Below, piece by piece: positions 17,511-26,359 of a DNA stretch of 64,000 bases (positions are counted from its first letter, which is position 1; each line of letters starts with the position of its first letter). The notes under the pieces are model-generated. The model did not search any database. It worked only from the letters and a program-made list of their open reading frames with translations, and was not told where the DNA came from. This DNA comes from an uncultured Lachnospiraceae bacterium (GTDB taxonomy: Bacteria > Bacillota > Clostridia > Lachnospirales > Lachnospiraceae), in assembly GCA_905199445.1 (NCBI GenBank), contig CAJKGK010000008.1:36107-100106 (forward strand), written 5' to 3'. The position numbers and the translations under genes are program-made.

Positions 17511-17957
17511 TTACATCTCTTTAACCTTTACTGTCAGCTGTGCTGTAACTTTTGGATGTACACGATAAGGAACAATGGTTGTACCCAGCGTGCGAATCGG
17601 TTCTGCAAGCTGAAGTTTTTTCTTATCAATATCCAGCCCCAGCTGTTCTTTGGCAGCAGCCGCAATTTCTTTTGTGGAAACAGACCCAAAGGTTCTGCCG
17701 CCCTCACCGGTTTTCATCGTTACGGTAATATATTTTTCTTTAATATCCTCCGCAAATACCTGGGCCTGCTCATAAATTTCTTTGGCTATTTTTTCCTCAT
17801 TAGCCTTTTTCAATTTAAGATCATTGAGATTTTTTGGCGTTGCCTCGATGCCCAGCTTCTTTTTTAAAATAAAATTTCTGGCATAGCCATCATTTATATC
17901 AACCAGCTGGCCTTTTTTTCCCAGTGCTTTGACATCTTCAAGTAATATAACCTTCAT
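17511..17957 (-). CDS. rplI: 50S ribosomal protein L9
   Basis: A 148-residue protein of the large subunit that binds 23S rRNA near the L1 stalk. The N-terminal domain has the classic opening MKVILLEDVKALGKKGQ with the GYARNFI motif, then a long helix and the C-terminal domain. The gdpP stop TAA directly abuts the ATG. The ribosome binding site GGGGAGA lies within the end of gdpP, so translation is coupled. Confidence 0.98.
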   Translation of the reverse strand: MKVILLEDVKALGKKGQLVDINDGYARNFILKKKLGIEATPKNLNDLKLKKANEEKIAKEIYEQAQVFAEDIKEKYITVTMKTGEGGRTFGSVSTKEIAAAAKEQLGLDIDKKKLQLAEPIRTLGTTIVPYRVHPKVTAQLTVKVKEM

Positions 17958-19997
17958 TTAGATCTCCCCTTCATTTTTCATTCTTTTAAGTTCAATTTTC
18001 ACCTGGTTCATAGCAGATTCTACGGTTGTATCCGCCAGCTGAGCACCTGCGATGGCACTGTGGCCGCCTCCGCCCAGCTTTTCCATAACCAGCTGTACGT
18101 TAACTTCTTCCATGGAACGGGCACTAATATAAACCGTTCCCTTAACCCGGGTAAATACAAAGGATGCCTTGACATCCGTAATATTTAAAAGTTCATTGGC
18201 TACCTGTGCACCAATAACTGTAGGGTTTTCCAGATTTCCTGGACAGCACTCAGTAAATACAAATACCGAATCAAAAATTTCTGCCCTGCTGATCGCCTCA
18301 GCCCTCACCTGATACGTTGCCATATCATCCCGGAACATCATACGGATCTTTGTCACATCTGCCCCATTTTTCTTCAAAAATGCAGCAGCCTCAAATGTAC
18401 GAACGCCGGTCTTATTAAGGAAATTATTGGTATCAATCATAAGTCCCGCATACATAGCATTGGCTTCCTCGGTGCGAAGCTTAATGCTGTCACTGATATA
18501 CTGAAGAATTTCAGCCACCATCTCACTGGCAGACGATGCATAGGGCTCAATATAGCTGAGCACCGCATTTTCAATACTTTCACTGCTCTGCCGGTGATGA
18601 TCCAAAATAACAATAGACCTTGTCATTGACAAAATATCCGGACACTCCGTATAAGACGGACGGTTTACATCCACAACCACAAGGGCAGTATTTAAATCTA
18701 CAACTTCCCTTGCCTGAGACTCGGTGAGAAACATATCTGCTGCATAATTGGAATTATTTTCAAAGCACGCCTTCAACGGACGGACACTCTTTGTCACCTC
18801 ATTGAGGACAATATGTGCTTCCTTATTCAAGGCCCTGGCAATTCGATAAACACCGATAGATGCACCAAAGGAGTCCGGATCCCCGATTTTATGACCCATA
18901 ATAACAACGCGTTCCTTACCTTCCAGGAGCTGCTTTAACGCATGCGCTTTCACTCGGGCACGTACACGGGTCACCTTTTCCACCTGCTTTGTCTTTCCAC
19001 CGTAATAATAAATTTTTTCCCGTTCCTTGACAACAGCCTGATCACCGCCCCGTCCCAGCGCCAGCTCGATGGCACTGCGGGCCCATTCTGCAGACTGAGC
19101 GTAGTTTGCAGCATCAGAGCCCACGCCGATACACAATGTCACTGCCAGCTCATTACCAATATTAATCTCCCGTACCTCATCCAGGAGAGAAAACTTATTC
19201 GACTGCAGCGAAGGCAGATACCGATGCTGAATCACAAACTGATACTTATCCTTCTCAATCTTTGTCACAATCGCATCATAGCTTTGCATATACTTTGTAA
19301 TCTTACGTTCAATCAAAGCGGACAGCAGTGAACGGCGCACCTCCTCGGTACTGTTCAGTGCCTCCTCATAGTTGTCTATAAATACAATACCGCAGACCAG
19401 CTTCTGTTCCTGATTTTCTCTGATATAATTGCGAATCTCCGTTTCATCGAAAAGATACATGGTAATGAGCACATTATCCTCGCCTATATCTACAAGGGCA
19501 TTATTCTGGGAAAAATCCTTGACTGTCAGTCTGGAAAGCTCTGCTCTGAATGAGCTTTCACCATAGCTTACAGGAATAATAACTTTATTTTCATCTGTTG
19601 GCAACTTATCCGGTGTGATCTCCGGAAAAATATGATGAATTCCCTTCATCCCTGTCTTTTCGCTGGCCAGCTCATCAAAACTTTTATTAGCCCACAGAAG
19701 CTTTCCCTGATTGTCCAAAATCACATAAGGAACCTGGAGATCATACAGCAGTGCCTTCTGGACCTGCCCGTAATCAAGCGCAAAATTCACAAGCTCGCTG
19801 ACAATCACAGGACGGATCCGATGATAAATGACTGCTGCAATAACCACATAAATGATCAGGCCAAAAGCCGCAACAATACCCGCTTTTACATTAATCAGCA
19901 GCACAACCGCCGTTGTCACTACAAGCAGGATACTAAGCAGAATCGGCCACATCAGATAGGATTTCAGCTGCCCTTTCAGCTTAACCTGATTCTTCAT
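17958..19997 (-). CDS. gdpP: cyclic-di-AMP phosphodiesterase GdpP
   Basis: A 679-residue membrane-bound DHH/DHHA1 phosphodiesterase that hydrolyses c-di-AMP and so tunes potassium and wall homeostasis. Two membrane helices (about 15-60) are followed by a PAS-like domain (about 75-170), a GGDEF-like domain in which the signature is lost (about 175-310), the DHH domain (GHKIGDPDSFGASIG, then VVVDVNRPS and ILDHHRQS near residue 465), and the DHHA1 motif GGGGHSAIAGAQ near 650. The start ATG 19997 follows GTGAGG. It is the first gene of gdpP-rplI-dnaB. Confidence 0.95.
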   Translation of the reverse strand: MKNQVKLKGQLKSYLMWPILLSILLVVTTAVVLLINVKAGIVAAFGLIIYVVIAAVIYHRIRPVIVSELVNFALDYGQVQKALLYDLQVPYVILDNQGKLLWANKSFDELASEKTGMKGIHHIFPEITPDKLPTDENKVIIPVSYGESSFRAELSRLTVKDFSQNNALVDIGEDNVLITMYLFDETEIRNYIRENQEQKLVCGIVFIDNYEEALNSTEEVRRSLLSALIERKITKYMQSYDAIVTKIEKDKYQFVIQHRYLPSLQSNKFSLLDEVREINIGNELAVTLCIGVGSDAANYAQSAEWARSAIELALGRGGDQAVVKEREKIYYYGGKTKQVEKVTRVRARVKAHALKQLLEGKERVVIMGHKIGDPDSFGASIGVYRIARALNKEAHIVLNEVTKSVRPLKACFENNSNYAADMFLTESQAREVVDLNTALVVVDVNRPSYTECPDILSMTRSIVILDHHRQSSESIENAVLSYIEPYASSASEMVAEILQYISDSIKLRTEEANAMYAGLMIDTNNFLNKTGVRTFEAAAFLKKNGADVTKIRMMFRDDMATYQVRAEAISRAEIFDSVFVFTECCPGNLENPTVIGAQVANELLNITDVKASFVFTRVKGTVYISARSMEEVNVQLVMEKLGGGGHSAIAGAQLADTTVESAMNQVKIELKRMKNEGEI

Positions 19998-20084
19998 CTA
20001 TTTTCCTCACTTTCTGTTCCATGGTATTTTTACCACGCTCCGGCCATTGGCCGGCTTATACCTTCTATATTGTGCAATGCATTT

Positions 20085-20113
20085 ATTATAGCATCAACTG
20101 AACCACAGGTAAA
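20085..20113 (-). promoter_or_regulatory. promoter of gdpP-rplI-dnaB
   Basis: Minus strand -10 TATAAT (20085-20090) with an extended TGC directly before it, spacer 17, -35 TTTACC (20108-20113). It lies back to back with the promoter of the divergent DJ-1 gene. Confidence 0.6.
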
Positions 20114-20119
20114 TATGTA

Positions 20120-20148
20120 TTTACTTTTAACTGCTTACCTCCTATACT
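20120..20148 (+). promoter_or_regulatory. promoter of the DJ-1/PfpI gene
   Basis: -35 TTTACT (20120-20125), spacer 17, -10 TATACT (20143-20148). AAGGAGG follows and then ATG 20181. Confidence 0.6.
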
Positions 20149-20180
20149 TAACATAAAAGAACTTTAAGGAGGTTACAATC

Positions 20181-20732
20181 ATGTCAAAGGTTTATATTTT
20201 TCTGGCCAACGGGTTTGAAGAAATTGAAGGGCTTACTGTCATCGATATGCTGCGCCGTGCAGACGTTGACATTGCCAGCGTTTCCATCAGCGATACGCTC
20301 CAGGTTACAGGTTCACATAACATTAAGGTGCAGGCAGATATCGGGCTTGGCGACGTGAATTATGATGACGGCTGTATGTTTGTTCTGCCCGGTGGTCTTC
20401 CGGGAACAACCAATCTCGGTGAATGTGCCGTTTTGACACAGCTGCTTAAACAGGCTGCCAAGGATGGAAAATATATTGCAGCGATCTGTGCTGCCCCCAG
20501 TGTTCCGGGAAAACTGGGACTGCTCAAAGGCCGCCGTGCGACCTGCTACCCAGGCTTTGAAAATACCCTGGACGGCGCCATTCCCCAGACCGACAATGTG
20601 GTTGTAGACGGACATTTCATTACAAGTCGGGGCATGGGAACAGCCATCGAATTTGCCGCTCAGATCATAGCTGTTTTAAAAGATTCAAAGACCGCTCAGG
20701 ATCTGAAGGCATCCATTATGTTTAATTATTAA
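20181..20732 (+). CDS. DJ-1/PfpI family protein (YajL/ThiJ-like)
   Basis: A 183-residue flavodoxin-like protein of the DJ-1 superfamily. The conserved reactive Cys is residue 103 in AICAAP, on the nucleophile elbow, and the partner Glu lies in the FEEIEG segment (13-16). Closest by feel to YajL/DJ-1 proteins, which act as covalent chaperones or deglycases of oxidised or glycated molecules; the exact reaction is debated in the literature. Start ATG after AAGGAGG. Monocistronic, divergent from gdpP. Confidence 0.9.
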   Translation: MSKVYIFLANGFEEIEGLTVIDMLRRADVDIASVSISDTLQVTGSHNIKVQADIGLGDVNYDDGCMFVLPGGLPGTTNLGECAVLTQLLKQAAKDGKYIAAICAAPSVPGKLGLLKGRRATCYPGFENTLDGAIPQTDNVVVDGHFITSRGMGTAIEFAAQIIAVLKDSKTAQDLKASIMFNY

Positions 20733-20817
20733 GCTGCTGCAAGCACGCACATCTCTCCAGGACACAAAAGCCGGGCGTATCGGTGAATCCGATTGCTGAC
20801 TCCGGCAGTACAAAAAC

Positions 20818-20880
20818 GAGACAGTCCCGCAAATCCAGGCTTTTCACTTTCAAAACCTGAAATTTTTTCGGAACTGTCTC
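20818..20880 (-). terminator. terminator of the carboxylesterase gene
   Basis: Outer stem GAGACAGT (20818-20825) with ACTGTCTC (20873-20880), extended by CCG/CGG after one mismatch, and an inner stem CAGGcTTTT/AAAACCTG. On the minus strand it is followed by GTTTTTG. A second hairpin, CCTTATAAT (20909-20917) with ATTATAAGG (20946-20954), lies between it and the esterase stop at 20957. The convergent DJ-1 gene may share the structure. Confidence 0.55.
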
Positions 20881-20956
20881 ATGCTGTCTATTCCTTTCCC
20901 ATGTCTGACCTTATAATCCCCGATGGCTCCTGTGTTTTTTCAGGAATTATAAGGTA

Positions 20957-22453
20957 TTATAGGATATAAACCGTCTCCGGAAATTCATTAAGCACATCAT
21001 TTTCCGGGATCTCGCCAACCCGGCAGATATGATCCCAATACATCTGAACAGGACATTCACCTTGATATTCCGGCCAATCAGGGATATTTTCGTGCTGAGG
21101 ATGCCCATTTTCCACAAAGCTTACAAAAGATTCATAAATCATTTGTCCAACCTGAAATGCCCTTTCCTGGTCTTCCGGCGTTTTAAAAAACATAGGATTT
21201 GGCTGTGTATTCCAGGCCAGCATCTGGTCAAAACAGTGACAGGCCGGTGCCAGCTCGGTACTGTATTGCCATACATGACTGCCTGTAGCCGCAAGATATG
21301 CTGCCAGTCTGTAGGTATAGGTTCTGTACATATAGTCTGTAAATATCTTCACCCACGCCATGCTCTGCCGGCAGCGATCCGGATATTCACTTTCCTTTTC
21401 CATCCAGGATGACATCAAACGTTCAAACGCCTGCCCGGCAATCCGGCCGTTTTTTCCAAACAGTCCCCGGCTGATTTCAGAAGCCTTATCAACCAAATCC
21501 GGATTTTCCCATGCATAAAAAATCAGCTCATTTCTGCTGCTTCCTGCCATAACATTTCCATGCCACCAATGCCCCTGGTGCATCTCCTCCTCCCAGTCTT
21601 CCGGAATAAGAACACCGTCAGCCACCGGACCAAACATACATGTATTTCCCGGGCAGTCACAAAATTCCTTCTGAAGCTCCATCAGCCGATCTGCATCCAT
21701 GGTAAAGAGCATTTCCGGATTCAAATCATACTTTTTAAGCAAATTTCCAAAATTTTGTGCCGCTATCTGTGAAGTTTCCCTTGAACGTATACTCTGAAAG
21801 GCTCCGCTGGACATAATCACCTGAGATACATACGTTTGAAACCTGGGCACAAACATCAATGCCCCAATGGATTTGGCCCCTGCCGAACCACCCAGCACGG
21901 TGATTTTTTCCGGATCACCGCCAAAAACGGAAATGTTTTCAAAAATCCACTGCAAGGCCGCCAGCTGATCTAAAAGCCCGTTATTGGCACAGCTGATTCG
22001 GGGTATTGACCGATCCCCCACAAGATTTTCCACGGCTAAAAATCCCAGCAGTCCCAGCCTGTAATTTACAGATACATAAATAAAATCATGGCTGCGAATC
22101 ACCTGCGCCGGCGCGTGCTCCTGGTTACTGCCTGTCTGGAAAGCACCGCCATGAATTTCCACAAGTACCGGCAGCTTTTCAGAACCCTGCCAGTGCCTGC
22201 AGGGAACGTAAATATTCAGATTCAAACAATCTTCATCAAAATCTTCTCTGGACTGAGGCGGCAGCCACGGCGCCTGAGAAATTACCTGCATGGCTTTTTT
22301 CCCAAACTGAGTGCAGTTTTTAATTCCGGACCACACCGCCTGCGTAGGCGGGCAGAAACGGTCAGCCTTAGCATAAGGGATTCCCTTAAAGCTTACATAA
22401 GTTCCATCACAAAAGCCTTCCGCCTTCCCGCCTGTTGTCTGTACACAATACAT
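20957..22453 (-). CDS. type-B carboxylesterase (pNB esterase-like)
   Basis: A 498-residue alpha/beta hydrolase of the carboxylesterase type-B family. The oxyanion-hole segment HGGAF lies at about 101-105, the nucleophile in GGSAGAKS at about 186-193 (usually GESAG, here Gly replaces Glu), and the candidate catalytic His in APACHCFDQ at about 400. No signal peptide, so probably cytosolic. Start: ATG 22451-22453 is 8 bases from AAGGAG; a TTG two codons upstream is too close to it. It follows the GH43 pair on the same strand after 169 bases, so it may remove acyl groups from imported hemicellulose fragments (inference). Confidence 0.85.
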   Translation of the reverse strand: MYCVQTTGGKAEGFCDGTYVSFKGIPYAKADRFCPPTQAVWSGIKNCTQFGKKAMQVISQAPWLPPQSREDFDEDCLNLNIYVPCRHWQGSEKLPVLVEIHGGAFQTGSNQEHAPAQVIRSHDFIYVSVNYRLGLLGFLAVENLVGDRSIPRISCANNGLLDQLAALQWIFENISVFGGDPEKITVLGGSAGAKSIGALMFVPRFQTYVSQVIMSSGAFQSIRSRETSQIAAQNFGNLLKKYDLNPEMLFTMDADRLMELQKEFCDCPGNTCMFGPVADGVLIPEDWEEEMHQGHWWHGNVMAGSSRNELIFYAWENPDLVDKASEISRGLFGKNGRIAGQAFERLMSSWMEKESEYPDRCRQSMAWVKIFTDYMYRTYTYRLAAYLAATGSHVWQYSTELAPACHCFDQMLAWNTQPNPMFFKTPEDQERAFQVGQMIYESFVSFVENGHPQHENIPDWPEYQGECPVQMYWDHICRVGEIPENDVLNEFPETVYIL

Positions 22454-22622
22454 AACCAAATCTCCTTATTGCCTGCTGTTGTTTAGCCGAATAATCGCAG
22501 TTCCATCGGCTTCAATCAGGCGCAGACTGAATTTTCAAAGTTTCTACTGCCATTATAATTAAGGTTACGCATAATTAATAATATATATTTTTTTATTAAT
22601 CCATACAAAAACAGTTATAATT

Positions 22623-24449
22623 CTATTTTTCCGGAAGTTTAAACACTTCTCCCTCGGTAATTCCGCCTTCGTTAAATGTATCCACACGCACATACACCGG
22701 CTGATCTTTAACCAAGGCACCGATGCGGCAGCTGTTTTTCCCGAAAACCATACAGCTGTGATACAACGCCTCCGGTGCATAACCCCAAAGGACATTATGG
22801 CCGTCATCGGATGCTTTCCATGTAACTTCCATATCCAGATCACCTATACGTTTAGCATCAGTCATACAAACCGGAACAGGCGGCTTGCCTGTACGCGGGC
22901 CAAACACACGAATTCCGGAAACACAGGGGCAGGCACCATAAGGCACAGCGATAACGGTCAGCTTCAAAAAACGGACCCGCCGGCCCTCAGGCCATACAAG
23001 AAAATCATGAGCATAATCAGTCACAGCACAGGATTTATCTTCCAGAATAAAATAATTTTTACCATCCTCAGAGCCTTCCAAAAGCCACCGTGTTGTCTGT
23101 CGTACAGAATCAATATACCGATTGTCATACCCATCAATAAAAGGTTCTGTCTTTGGCAAAGGTGCCTGTACACCGTCATCCGCAAAATTCAGCTGAACCC
23201 CGCGTACATCATACGTCCGTCCCAGATCCACTTCAAGCCATTCCTGTCCATCTGACGGTCCTGCCCCGCGCCACCATGTACGAATATCCTCATCCGTTAC
23301 GTTTTCAGCGCCAGTCCCCGATGAGGCGCTTACCTTTTTATTATAGGATAAAAGCATCCATTCAGGCTCCTCAAAAGCCGGACTGTCCATGTTTACAGGC
23401 CAATCACCGTATCTCTGATCGCAATACAACTGCCCCTTGTTGTCAAATCCTGCCTTCCACAACCCCAGACGCCGTTCAAAGCTGTGATTATGGCTGATTC
23501 TCATTGTTGCGGCATGCCAGAAACGTCCCTCTTGATCTTTAAGTGTTGAACCATGACCTGCACCGGTTATGAATCCTCCTGGTTTATAAGAATAAGGATT
23601 ATTCAAGGCCGGCACAAAGGGCCCCAGCGGTTGATCAGATACATAAACACTATCATTATAAACATTGTATTCGGTTCCCGGGATCGCATATTGGAGGTAA
23701 TATTTACCCTCATGCTTTGTCATCCACGCACCTTCTATATAAGGCCGATTGCTCATAAAACCTGAAACTATTTTTCTGGCAGACTCGTCAGACGTAATTC
23801 CCAGGGCAGCCTTCTGCGCATCTGACATAGCTTCAATCCTCTGCATCATCTGCTGAATACCAGCCTCAATCTCCTCTGCCGTTTTTGGCGGATTATGATT
23901 CTCACCGCTGCGCTCATAGCCCAGAACCGTATCATTAGAGTCAAACATAACCAGAGGTTCCGTCTTGGGCCGCATGGTTTCCCGATCCAGTTCCACGCCA
24001 TAAATCGGCGTTACATTGGAACATCCCCAATAAAAATACAGCTTTCCGTCGTCATCCAGAAACAAATCCGGATCCCAGAACGGAAAAGTTCCCTCAATCT
24101 TCTCAAAAGGTTCTTCCAATGGATTTTTTGTCCTATAATAATCGCAGTTTTCATGCCTTTTAGATGCACAAAAATACATATATTCTCCGATTTCCCTTAC
24201 ATCCGGCGCATAATCGTACACCGGCATATCACTGAGAAATTCATGGAATTTCCACTGATTTAAATCCGTACTTGTGAAAAATCCTGCCGTCATTGACGGA
24301 AACAGATAGTAAAGTCCTTTAAAGCAGATCAGCGACGGGTCTGCAGCTTCCCGGAAAATATGGACCGCATTCTCACTGTTTTCTTCGCCCCGTCTGCAGG
24401 TAAATTGATAGCGATACTCTAAATTTAACGGATTACAATAATATTTCAT
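22623..24449 (-). CDS. GH43 family glycosidase with C-terminal discoidin-like domain
   Basis: A 608-residue intracellular glycosidase with a five-bladed beta-propeller of family GH43 (residues about 30-330). The candidate catalytic Asp is in REAADPSL (Asp37), the second Asp in FWDPDLF (about 125) and the acid Glu in IEGAW (about 236). A second domain (about 360-520) reads as a F5/8-type galactose-binding fold (WLEVDLGRTYDVRGVQL), and the C-terminal 90 residues look like a fibronectin-III-like fold. Family members act on arabinan, xylan or galactan oligosaccharides. No signal peptide. It starts two bases after the stop of the upstream GH43 gene, whose last codons hold its ribosome binding site GGAGGGA. 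Confidence 0.85.
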   Translation of the reverse strand: MKYYCNPLNLEYRYQFTCRRGEENSENAVHIFREAADPSLICFKGLYYLFPSMTAGFFTSTDLNQWKFHEFLSDMPVYDYAPDVREIGEYMYFCASKRHENCDYYRTKNPLEEPFEKIEGTFPFWDPDLFLDDDGKLYFYWGCSNVTPIYGVELDRETMRPKTEPLVMFDSNDTVLGYERSGENHNPPKTAEEIEAGIQQMMQRIEAMSDAQKAALGITSDESARKIVSGFMSNRPYIEGAWMTKHEGKYYLQYAIPGTEYNVYNDSVYVSDQPLGPFVPALNNPYSYKPGGFITGAGHGSTLKDQEGRFWHAATMRISHNHSFERRLGLWKAGFDNKGQLYCDQRYGDWPVNMDSPAFEEPEWMLLSYNKKVSASSGTGAENVTDEDIRTWWRGAGPSDGQEWLEVDLGRTYDVRGVQLNFADDGVQAPLPKTEPFIDGYDNRYIDSVRQTTRWLLEGSEDGKNYFILEDKSCAVTDYAHDFLVWPEGRRVRFLKLTVIAVPYGACPCVSGIRVFGPRTGKPPVPVCMTDAKRIGDLDMEVTWKASDDGHNVLWGYAPEALYHSCMVFGKNSCRIGALVKDQPVYVRVDTFNEGGITEGEVFKLPEK

Positions 24450-24451
24450 TC

Positions 24452-26128
24452 TTATCCCTCCATATACTCAAACCAGTCAAAAGCTGCCCATTTTTCACCG
24501 GAATTCTTATCCGATTCATGCAGTCCGTCCGATGCAACGGTACAGCTGCTGGCAAACATACCAATATAAGCCCCAACAAAACCACCACTTGTCTCTGAGC
24601 CTAAGAAACCGCCATCCACATTTTCAGCCAAAAGCACCATATGGTCAGAATCACAGCCGGCATAAAAGCTATAATAAATACCCTTGGCACAGATTTTTAA
24701 ATACCATTCGCTTCCAGATTCAAACAGATGACTGCCTAAAATTTCTGTTTGATAAGCCAGTTTTCCGTTATTGTTCAAAGAAACCGTCTTTGCTGCCTCA
24801 ATGCACACCCGACCTGTACAACCGTCCGCTCTGCACTGAATACGAAGTTGATGGGCTTCATTCTGGATTACTGTTATTCCTGCACTCTGGGCATCTTCAG
24901 GTAAAAACTCCATTTTTACGGTCACGCTGCAGTTCATGTGCTGCTGACGGCGTCCCACAAAGCTGACGCATTTTTTTGTTTTCCCGCTTTGGCCAAACCG
25001 TTCAAACAGGGCATATGGGAGTCCCTCTCTGTCCATGGGTACAATCCCCTGATCCAGAAGCTTCAGATAAAGCCGGCTGTTCTCAATACGCGAAAATTCT
25101 TCATAAGGTGTGCCCAGAAAATTCCACGAAAGTCCCAGATGACTGCCATCAAAATCGTCCTTAACAGCAGGTGCCGCAATGTTCTCGTAAGGCGCCTGAA
25201 TTTTATATTCAGCAAGATCCGGCTGAGGACATTCCATTTCCACATGACCGACCCCGGGATTGACAACCGGCCATCCGTCCTCCCAGGTCATTGGTGTAAT
25301 AAATGTTTCACGGCCCAAAATCTTATGATAGCCGCCATATATTCGGGATGCCAGCATCACCATATACCAGGAACCGTCTTTAAGCTCCACAATATCTGCA
25401 TGACCTGGATTACAAATCGGATACATTTTTCCCAGATGACGGTGAGTTAAAATAGGATTTCCCTCATAGCCCTGGAATTCACTGTGCAGATCCCGGCTAC
25501 GGCTGATGGTAACCGCATGGAAATGCTCGGTGCCGCCCTCAGCGATCATGAGATAATACCAGCCATCTTTTTTATACAAATGGGGAGCTTCCGGAGCCAC
25601 CGTATTTTTCAGTGCACCGGCCCAAAGCCTCCAGCCTTCACCGATCAATTTTAATGTTTTCGGATCCACTTCGCAGCACCATATATACTGATCCGCAAAA
25701 TTACCATGATCTACCCGTGTACCTGTAAAGTACATACGGCCATCATCATCAAAAAACAGCGACGGGTCAATACCGTGGGCCGTCTCAAGCATATACGGTT
25801 CCGACCATGGACCGGCCGGATCTGTCGCTGTAACAATAAAGTTTTTAGGACCTCCGGTCATATTTGTTGTAATCATATAGAATATTCCATCATGATAACG
25901 AATAGTCGGCGCAAAAATTCCTGCCGAAATATCCTCATAAGTAAGCCAAAGCTGGCTTGGACGGTCCAGCACATGTCCAATCTGCTCCCAGTTTTTCAAA
26001 TCTCTGCTGTGAAAAATCGGCACCCCTGGAAAATAACTGAAGCTGGATGTCACCATATAAAAGTCATCACCCACTCTACAGATGGACGGATCCGGATAAA
26101 AACCTGGTAAAATCGGATTCTGAATCAT
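24452..26128 (-). CDS. GH43 beta-xylosidase-like enzyme
   Basis: A 558-residue GH43 enzyme resembling intracellular beta-xylosidases (XynB type). The propeller begins at once with GFYPDPS (Asp13), then GIDPSLFFDDDGRMYF (about 122) and PEAPHLY (Glu about 179). A C-terminal beta-sandwich from about 330 to the end matches the concanavalin-like domain of XynB enzymes. No signal peptide, so it acts on imported xylo- or arabinoxylo-oligosaccharides. Start: the frame is open to 26158, but ATG 26126-26128 follows AGGGGAG and the -10 box ends 8 bases before 26158, so the shorter form is right. First gene of the cluster. Confidence 0.9.
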   Translation of the reverse strand: MIQNPILPGFYPDPSICRVGDDFYMVTSSFSYFPGVPIFHSRDLKNWEQIGHVLDRPSQLWLTYEDISAGIFAPTIRYHDGIFYMITTNMTGGPKNFIVTATDPAGPWSEPYMLETAHGIDPSLFFDDDGRMYFTGTRVDHGNFADQYIWCCEVDPKTLKLIGEGWRLWAGALKNTVAPEAPHLYKKDGWYYLMIAEGGTEHFHAVTISRSRDLHSEFQGYEGNPILTHRHLGKMYPICNPGHADIVELKDGSWYMVMLASRIYGGYHKILGRETFITPMTWEDGWPVVNPGVGHVEMECPQPDLAEYKIQAPYENIAAPAVKDDFDGSHLGLSWNFLGTPYEEFSRIENSRLYLKLLDQGIVPMDREGLPYALFERFGQSGKTKKCVSFVGRRQQHMNCSVTVKMEFLPEDAQSAGITVIQNEAHQLRIQCRADGCTGRVCIEAAKTVSLNNNGKLAYQTEILGSHLFESGSEWYLKICAKGIYYSFYAGCDSDHMVLLAENVDGGFLGSETSGGFVGAYIGMFASSCTVASDGLHESDKNSGEKWAAFDWFEYMEG

Positions 26129-26166
26129 TTCTTTCACTCCCCTTTTTAACTTCTTCATTTGATTTC

Positions 26167-26195
26167 ATTATAATTTGCCTCAAAAACAAATTCAA
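26167..26195 (-). promoter_or_regulatory. promoter of the GH43 operon
   Basis: Minus strand -35 TTGAAT (26190-26195), spacer 17, -10 TATAAT (26167-26172). Predicted transcription start is about 26160, giving a 30-base leader to ATG 26128. The 160 bases upstream, up to the divergent gene, are AT-rich and probably hold its operators and the opposing promoter. Confidence 0.75.
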
Positions 26196-26359
26196 GGAGA
26201 AATTAATTTATCCATTAAACTAATTAAATCACTCCGTGAAAAAGATGATAAAAACCCGGACATTCACTGGATCAAACAATTTACCACCGTAAATCTTGAT
26301 TTTTTCCTATATTTGTTGTACTTTAATTAAAACAACAACTGCCAGGAGGTGGAGTTTTT

